Positions 59,010 to 64,000 of a stretch of 64,000 nt of DNA are shown here, in pieces. Within the stretch, counting starts at the first letter, position 1, and the number at the start of each line of letters is the position of its first letter. Under the pieces are notes generated by a model that saw nothing but the letters and a program-made list of their open reading frames with translations, was not told the DNA's origin and made no database searches. A program made the position numbers and the translations under genes. The DNA comes from Nocardia sp. CDC159 (GTDB taxonomy: Bacteria > Actinomycetota > Actinomycetes > Mycobacteriales > Mycobacteriaceae): contig NZ_JAMRXH010000015.1 in the NCBI RefSeq assembly GCF_023740735.1, forward strand, positions 140,259-204,258, in the 5' to 3' direction.

Positions 59010-59801
59010 ATGACAGAGAAGGTTCGCCTCGACGATCTGATCGAGGGCATCAAGAAGGCGCGGCCGGACAGCGCGCTGGAACAGCTGTCCGACGCCGTCG
59101 TGGTCGCCGGTCATCTGGGTGAGGTGGCCGATCATCTGATCGGCCACTTCGTCGACCAGGCTCGGCGCTCGGGGGCGTCCTGGACCGATATCGGGCAGTG
59201 CATGGGGGTGACCAAGCAGGCGGCGCAGAAGCGGTTCGTGCCCAAGTCCGATCCGGGGATGGATCCGAACGCGGGGTTCGCGCGCTTCACTCCGCGGGCG
59301 CGGGCGGTGGTGGTCCAGTCCCAGGAGGAGGCGCGCAAGGCGGGTAATGCCGAGATTCAGACCGAACACCTGATCCTCGGATTGCTGAGCCAGCCCGATG
59401 CCCTGGCGGCCCACGCGATCGTCGCCAAGGGGGTGAGTCTGGACGCGGTGCGCCGCGTCGCCAGCGCCGCCCTGCCTCCCTCGACGGCCGAGCTACCGGC
59501 GCTGATCCCGTTCAGTGCCCAGGCTCGCAAGGCCCTCGAGCTCACCTTCCGTCAGGCGTTGCGCATGGGGCACAACTACATCGGCACCGAGCACATGCTG
59601 CTGGCGCTGTTGGAGCTGGAGGACGGCGCGGGTCCCCTGTCCGGCTTGGGCCTGGATCGCGAGGACATCGAGAAGGACATCGTGGCCCAGCTGAATTCGC
59701 TGCTGGGCGAGCAGCCGCCAACGCCGCCGGTGCCGCCCACCCCGCCCGCGCCGCCTGTTCCGCCCGCGCCGCCGACGCCGCCGGTGCCGCCCACCCCGTA
59801 A
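59010..59801 (+). CDS. Helix-turn-helix protein with Clp N-terminal (ClpA/C-type) repeats
   Basis: 263 residues. Residues about 1-75: a helical part with a putative HTH, SGASWTDIGQCMGVTKQAAQ, suggesting DNA binding. Residues about 88-230: two Clp-N repeats (FTPRARAVVVQSQEEARKAG, IQTEHLILGLLSQPDALA; FSAQARKALELTFRQALRMG, YIGTEHMLLALLELEDGAG). No ATPase follows, so it is not a Clp chaperone; a Pro-rich tail of PPTPP-like repeats ends it. Possibly a stress-response regulator sensing misfolded substrate through the Clp-N fold. Twin palindromes at its start support autoregulation. Confidence 0.88.
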   Translation: MTEKVRLDDLIEGIKKARPDSALEQLSDAVVVAGHLGEVADHLIGHFVDQARRSGASWTDIGQCMGVTKQAAQKRFVPKSDPGMDPNAGFARFTPRARAVVVQSQEEARKAGNAEIQTEHLILGLLSQPDALAAHAIVAKGVSLDAVRRVASAALPPSTAELPALIPFSAQARKALELTFRQALRMGHNYIGTEHMLLALLELEDGAGPLSGLGLDREDIEKDIVAQLNSLLGEQPPTPPVPPTPPAPPVPPAPPTPPVPPTP

Positions 59802-59813
59802 CCGCCCGTACCC

Positions 59814-60581
59814 CTATTCGGGAATGCGCGCGACCGCGAACACCCGCCGGAACGGTAACCACGTCGTCCCATCGGCATGCCGCGGGTACGCCTCCCGCAG
59901 CAGAACGGCCAACTGTCCGGTGAAGCGCTCCCACTCGACCTCGTCGAGCACCTCGCGCACCGGCCGCAGCGCGGTGCCCGAAACCCATTTCAGCACCGGA
60001 TCCTCGCCGGTCAGCCGCTGTAGATAGGTCGTCTCCCAGGCATCGACCGCGCACCCTGCGGCGGTGAGGACGGTCGCGTACCCGGTCGGATCGAGCACAT
60101 TGCGGGCCCGCAGCACCCCGGTCGGCTCGAGTCGTTCCCGCCATTCGTCCCGCGTCGCCAGCTCCCGGATGCGGCGATGCGAGGGCGCGTCGAAATTGCC
60201 CGGCACCTGAATCGCCAGCCAGGCCCCGCCGGGCAACTTCGCGGCCCATTCGGCGAGCAGGGTGGTGTGCCCGGTCACCCACTGCAGCACGGCATTACAA
60301 ATCACCACATCGGTATCCGGCTCGGGTTGCCAGTCGCGCACGTCGAGCAGGCTCGCGGTGACCCCGCGCGCCCGCGCCGCGGCCACCATTTCGGGGGAGG
60401 AATCGGACGCTTCGACGATCGCCTCCGGCCAGCGCTGCCCGAGCGCGGTGGTCAAATGGCCGGGCCCGCATCCGAGATCGACGACACGCCGAGGATGTTC
60501 GGCGCGGACGCGGCCGAGCAGGTCGAAAAAGGGGCGGGAGCGGTGGTCGTCGAAGGCCAGGTACTGCTGGGGATCCCACAT
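59814..60581 (-). CDS. tam: Trans-aconitate 2-methyltransferase
   Basis: SAM-dependent methyltransferase, 255 residues from ATG 60581; 262 from 60602, but MWDPQQYLAF is the usual Tam start. Motif I is RVVDLGCGPGHLTTALGQRW; ALQWVTGHTTLLAEWAAKLP and GGAWLAIQVPGNFDAPSH are family blocks. Methylates trans-aconitate, removing a spontaneous by-product that inhibits aconitase. Converges on the Clp-N gene, 12 bp apart. Confidence 0.9.
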   Translation of the reverse strand: MWDPQQYLAFDDHRSRPFFDLLGRVRAEHPRRVVDLGCGPGHLTTALGQRWPEAIVEASDSSPEMVAAARARGVTASLLDVRDWQPEPDTDVVICNAVLQWVTGHTTLLAEWAAKLPGGAWLAIQVPGNFDAPSHRRIRELATRDEWRERLEPTGVLRARNVLDPTGYATVLTAAGCAVDAWETTYLQRLTGEDPVLKWVSGTALRPVREVLDEVEWERFTGQLAVLLREAYPRHADGTTWLPFRRVFAVARIPE

Positions 60582-60676
60582 CAGCGGCTCCAGGGGTCGC
60601 ACCTACCAAACCGTACGTACGTACTGTATTTCCGAAATGCAGGATTGCACAAGGGTTGTCCGGATACGATGTTGCT

Positions 60677-60967
60677 ATGGCGGATGATCGCGATTCCGAC
60701 CTAATAGCAGGGGAATTACGCTCCGACCTGCTGCGGGCGCTGTCGTATGTCCAGACCGAGACCGGTCCGGACGGTAGTTACATTGTCAATGGCGACTTGC
60801 CGCCCGAGGTGGCGCCGCCGTTCATCCGCGCAATCATGCGTATCGAGGCCGAGTTGCTGTTGAACGACGCCGAACAGGTCACCGTCGACCGCGGCGAACC
60901 GCGCTCGCCGGAGGAACGTCGCACCGACGCCTTCCTCGCTCTCGCCCTTCGTGTCACCGATACCTGA
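60677..60967 (+). CDS. Small hypothetical protein upstream of groEL
   Basis: 96 residues, acidic, from ATG 60677. Sequence blocks LRSDLLRALSYVQTETGPDG and FIRAIMRIEAELLLNDAEQV suggest two helices around a short beta turn; SPEERRTDAFLALALRVTDT closes it. No family recognised. It ends 16 bp before the first CIRCE element and does not seem to be in the groEL unit. Confidence 0.6.
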   Translation: MADDRDSDLIAGELRSDLLRALSYVQTETGPDGSYIVNGDLPPEVAPPFIRAIMRIEAELLLNDAEQVTVDRGEPRSPEERRTDAFLALALRVTDT

Positions 60968-60982
60968 CCCGCACTTCTCGAC

Positions 60983-61009
60983 CTTGCACTCGGTATCTCA
61001 GAGTGCTAG
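60983..61009 (+). promoter_or_regulatory. CIRCE element 1 over the groEL promoter
   Basis: CTTGCACTC-N9-GAGTGCTAG, near-consensus CIRCE (HrcA operator). It covers a good promoter: -35 TTGCAC (60984-60989), 17-bp spacer, -10 TAGAAA (61007-61012). HrcA binding would block RNA polymerase directly. Confidence 0.93.
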
Positions 61010-61017
61010 AAAGGGAT

Positions 61018-61044
61018 CTGGCACTCTCGACCTGTGAGTGCCAG
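61018..61044 (+). promoter_or_regulatory. CIRCE element 2 of groEL
   Basis: CTGGCACTC-N9-GAGTGCCAG, a perfect inverted repeat 9 bases downstream of the first CIRCE and 105 bp before the groEL start. Twin CIRCE elements at groEL2 are known in mycobacteria and relatives. Confidence 0.92.
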
Positions 61045-61148
61045 GTCGGGATGGTGAGAGCGGGATCCACGACACTCCTGCTCGTCCGTCGCGGGCACCG
61101 AACCTGGCCAGATCGTGTCAATCCCCTGATCTGGAGGATCTCAACGCA

Positions 61149-62774
<1,626 letters not shown>

Positions 62775-62793
62775 GTCCACACCCCTTTCGAAC

Positions 62794-62831
62794 CGAAGGC
62801 CGGACCATTACACGGTGGTCCGGCCTTCGGC
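62794..62831 (+). terminator. Intrinsic terminator of groEL
   Basis: A perfect 15-bp stem, CCGAAGGCCGGACCA with its complement, loop TTACACGG. Starts 20 bases after the groEL stop. Confidence 0.85.
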
Positions 62832-62886
62832 CGTGTTCGGCATAGGATGGCCGAGACACCGTGATTCCGCCTATCCGAGGTGGCCC

Positions 62887-63483
62887 ATGACCGCACTTCC
62901 CGCCTGGGCGACCGACCCGGAGATGCTCCTCATCACCGAGGAGGGATACGAAGCGCTGCCCGAGGAAGTGCAGAAACAGATCGAGGTCATCGATGGCCGC
63001 GTGATCTTCTGCCGAAGTGGGAGCGGCGAGCGCAACGTTGTGGCCCGGCGGCTGGCGAACGGCTTCGATGCGGCTCGCCCCTCGGAGCCCCGCATCAGGG
63101 TGCTCACCGACTTCGAGATGCACTATCGCGAGGTGCGGCCGCGCACTCCAGGCTTCTCGTTCCGACGGCCGGACGTCGTTGTCCACAAATGCATCTCGCG
63201 CGGTGAGAAGCTGTACACGGACGATGTGTTGCTGGTGGTGGAAGTTGTCTCACCTGGTTCGGAGTACACAGACACCGTGGACAAGCGGGCAGAGTACGCC
63301 GCCGAGGGAATCCCGGTCTATCTCGTCGTCCACCTCGACGACGATCTCCGAGTGAAGATCATTCAGGAATACCGGCTCGACTGGGCAAGCGGCAGCTATC
63401 GCCAGGCGGAGTTACATCAGGACGTGCTCGTGCTCCGGGAGCCGTATCCGGTGAAGATCGCCTTCGGCGACCTCGACACCTGA
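62887..63483 (+). CDS. Uma2 family endonuclease
   Basis: 198 residues, intact relative of the broken gene at 31557-32116. Uma2 blocks: LPEEVQKQIEVIDGRVIFCR, FSFRRPDVVVHKCISRGEKL, DDVLLVVEVVSPGSEYTDTV (core Asp/Glu of a PD-(D/E)XK-like site: RPD...VEVVSPGS) and KRAEYAAEGIPVYLVVHLDD. Such genes are multi-copy in actinobacteria and cyanobacteria; biological role unsettled. Lies between groEL and the rrn promoter. Confidence 0.88.
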   Translation: MTALPAWATDPEMLLITEEGYEALPEEVQKQIEVIDGRVIFCRSGSGERNVVARRLANGFDAARPSEPRIRVLTDFEMHYREVRPRTPGFSFRRPDVVVHKCISRGEKLYTDDVLLVVEVVSPGSEYTDTVDKRAEYAAEGIPVYLVVHLDDDLRVKIIQEYRLDWASGSYRQAELHQDVLVLREPYPVKIAFGDLDT

Positions 63484-63560
63484 TCTCGGCGGCTCGAGCG
63501 CGTGGCAGTCGGCGAGCCAGCCGTCCGTATTCGGCTGGTTTGGGCGCTTGACCAGGCGAT

Positions 63561-63590
63561 TTGACATCGAAAGCGGTTGGCACGTAACTT
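63561..63590 (+). promoter_or_regulatory. rrn promoter P1 (candidate)
   Basis: -35 TTGACA (63561-63566, consensus), 18-bp spacer, -10 TAACTT (63585-63590), upstream of 16S rRNA. The 63484-63969 stretch has no gene and holds the rrn promoters and leader. Confidence 0.65.
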
Positions 63591-63697
63591 ATTCCAGGTC
63601 AGAGCGACACGGACACCGACCCGGGGCCGAGAGGCCGGGGAAACGAGGATGGACGAGGAGCGCCTGACGATCACACTGGCTCGACCGAGACCCCGAT

Positions 63698-63727
63698 TTG
63701 GATCGTGGTGGAGGGCTGAGCTAAGCT
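63698..63727 (+). promoter_or_regulatory. rrn promoter P2 (candidate)
   Basis: TTGGAT (63698-63703), 18-bp spacer, TAAGCT (63722-63727). Weaker than P1 but properly spaced; multiple rrn promoters are common in Nocardia relatives. Confidence 0.45.
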
Positions 63728-63780
63728 GTAAAAGTTGCCTCACGATCAAGCGGGTGGAGAGCCCGGGAGATTGTTTGTGC

Positions 63781-63810
63781 GTGTGTTCTTTGAGAACTCA
63801 ATAGTGTGTC
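63781..63810 (+). promoter_or_regulatory. rrn leader antitermination/processing region (box A-like)
   Basis: The sequence TGTTCTTTGAGAACTCAATA with TGTG after it matches, from memory, the conserved mycobacterial/nocardial rRNA leader element (box A type) that recruits antitermination factors. It lies about 160 nt before 16S. Confidence 0.75.
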
Positions 63811-63969
63811 GATGAATGTCAGTGCCAATTAATTTTGGTTCCGGTGCTCATACCCCCGTGTGGGTGTCGGACATTTTGTCAGCTAATTTCCGGCTGGCGT
63901 TTATAGTTAGGTTTTCGGACTCTGGTTCGAGATACTTCCGATTGGTCCTTCGGGGCTGGTTGAGAGTCT

Positions 63970-64000
63970 TCAACGGAGAGTTTGATCCTGGCTCAGGACG
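63970..64000 (+). rRNA. rrs: 16S ribosomal RNA, 5' end (partial)
   Basis: AGAGTTTGATCCTGGCTCAG starts at 63977, the universal 16S 5' sequence (E. coli positions about 8-27); the mature 5' end is estimated near 63970. The gene continues past the window edge. Confidence 0.97.

Overview
The window is high-GC actinobacterial chromosome, most likely from Nocardia or a close relative in the Nocardiaceae. The evidence is the very GC-rich coding sequence, actinobacterial start codons (many GTG, some TTG), a GroEL ending in a Gly/Met tail behind paired CIRCE operators, an rrn leader of the mycobacterial/nocardial type, and a gene order that, as I recall it, follows the Mycobacterium tuberculosis stretch thiO-thiS-thiG ... 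thiD, thiC ... xthA-GNAT-def-DUF3263-LytR_C-sodC-carboxylate-amine ligase ... AAA-pssA-psd ... groEL2. Accessory cassettes are spliced into that backbone.

1-5.5 kb: thiamine thiazole genes (thiO, thiS, thiG, overlapping), a two-gene ABC exporter, a class III nucleotidyl cyclase and a tiny membrane protein. 5.6-14.8 kb: a co-directional catabolic operon of an AtuA-like (DUF1446) protein, two acyl-CoA dehydrogenases, both subunits of a biotin-dependent acyl-CoA carboxylase, an enoyl-CoA hydratase and a TetR regulator. It looks like an acyclic-terpenoid or branched acyl-CoA pathway. The carboxylase alpha gene carries a 75-bp in-frame palindromic insertion. 14.9-18.5 kb: tRNA-Glu(CTC), a small ORF, and two overlapping membrane glycosyltransferase genes. 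18.6-23.1 kb: a Ddn-like protein, thiD, TetR, a VOC protein, and thiC under a TPP riboswitch. 23.2-32.1 kb: a secreted lipase with TetR, the homogentisate dioxygenase/fumarylacetoacetase pair with TetR, a FadE5-type acyl-CoA dehydrogenase, a membrane protein and a frameshifted Uma2 gene.

32.1-39.1 kb: xthA, GNAT, def, DUF3263, LytR_C, sodC, a carboxylate-amine ligase and a PAP2-type membrane phosphatase. 39.1-45.1 kb: a complete Mrp Na+/H+ antiporter operon with fused A-B, each junction a 4-bp overlap. 45.2-50.9 kb: a polytopic membrane protein, a two-domain AAA ATPase with a degenerate first domain, pssA-psd, and a GlsB/YeaQ-type membrane protein. 51-53.4 kb: fabH, a SIMPL lipoprotein and an SRPBCC protein.

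53.6-59.8 kb is the most unusual part. A tightly coupled trio encodes (i) a response-regulator receiver fused to a glutaredoxin-like segment and a thioredoxin-reductase-like flavoprotein without a CxxC, (ii) a soluble histidine kinase with an N-terminal cyclic-nucleotide-binding fold, and (iii) a small UBP-type zinc finger protein. An AraC regulator, a lipoprotein, and a helix-turn-helix/Clp-N-domain protein behind twin identical palindromes follow. 59.8-64 kb: tam, a small ORF, CIRCE-controlled groEL, an intact Uma2 gene, and the promoter, leader and first about 31 nt of a 16S rRNA gene.

All functions come from reading motifs, gene order and remembered family features. No database search was run.
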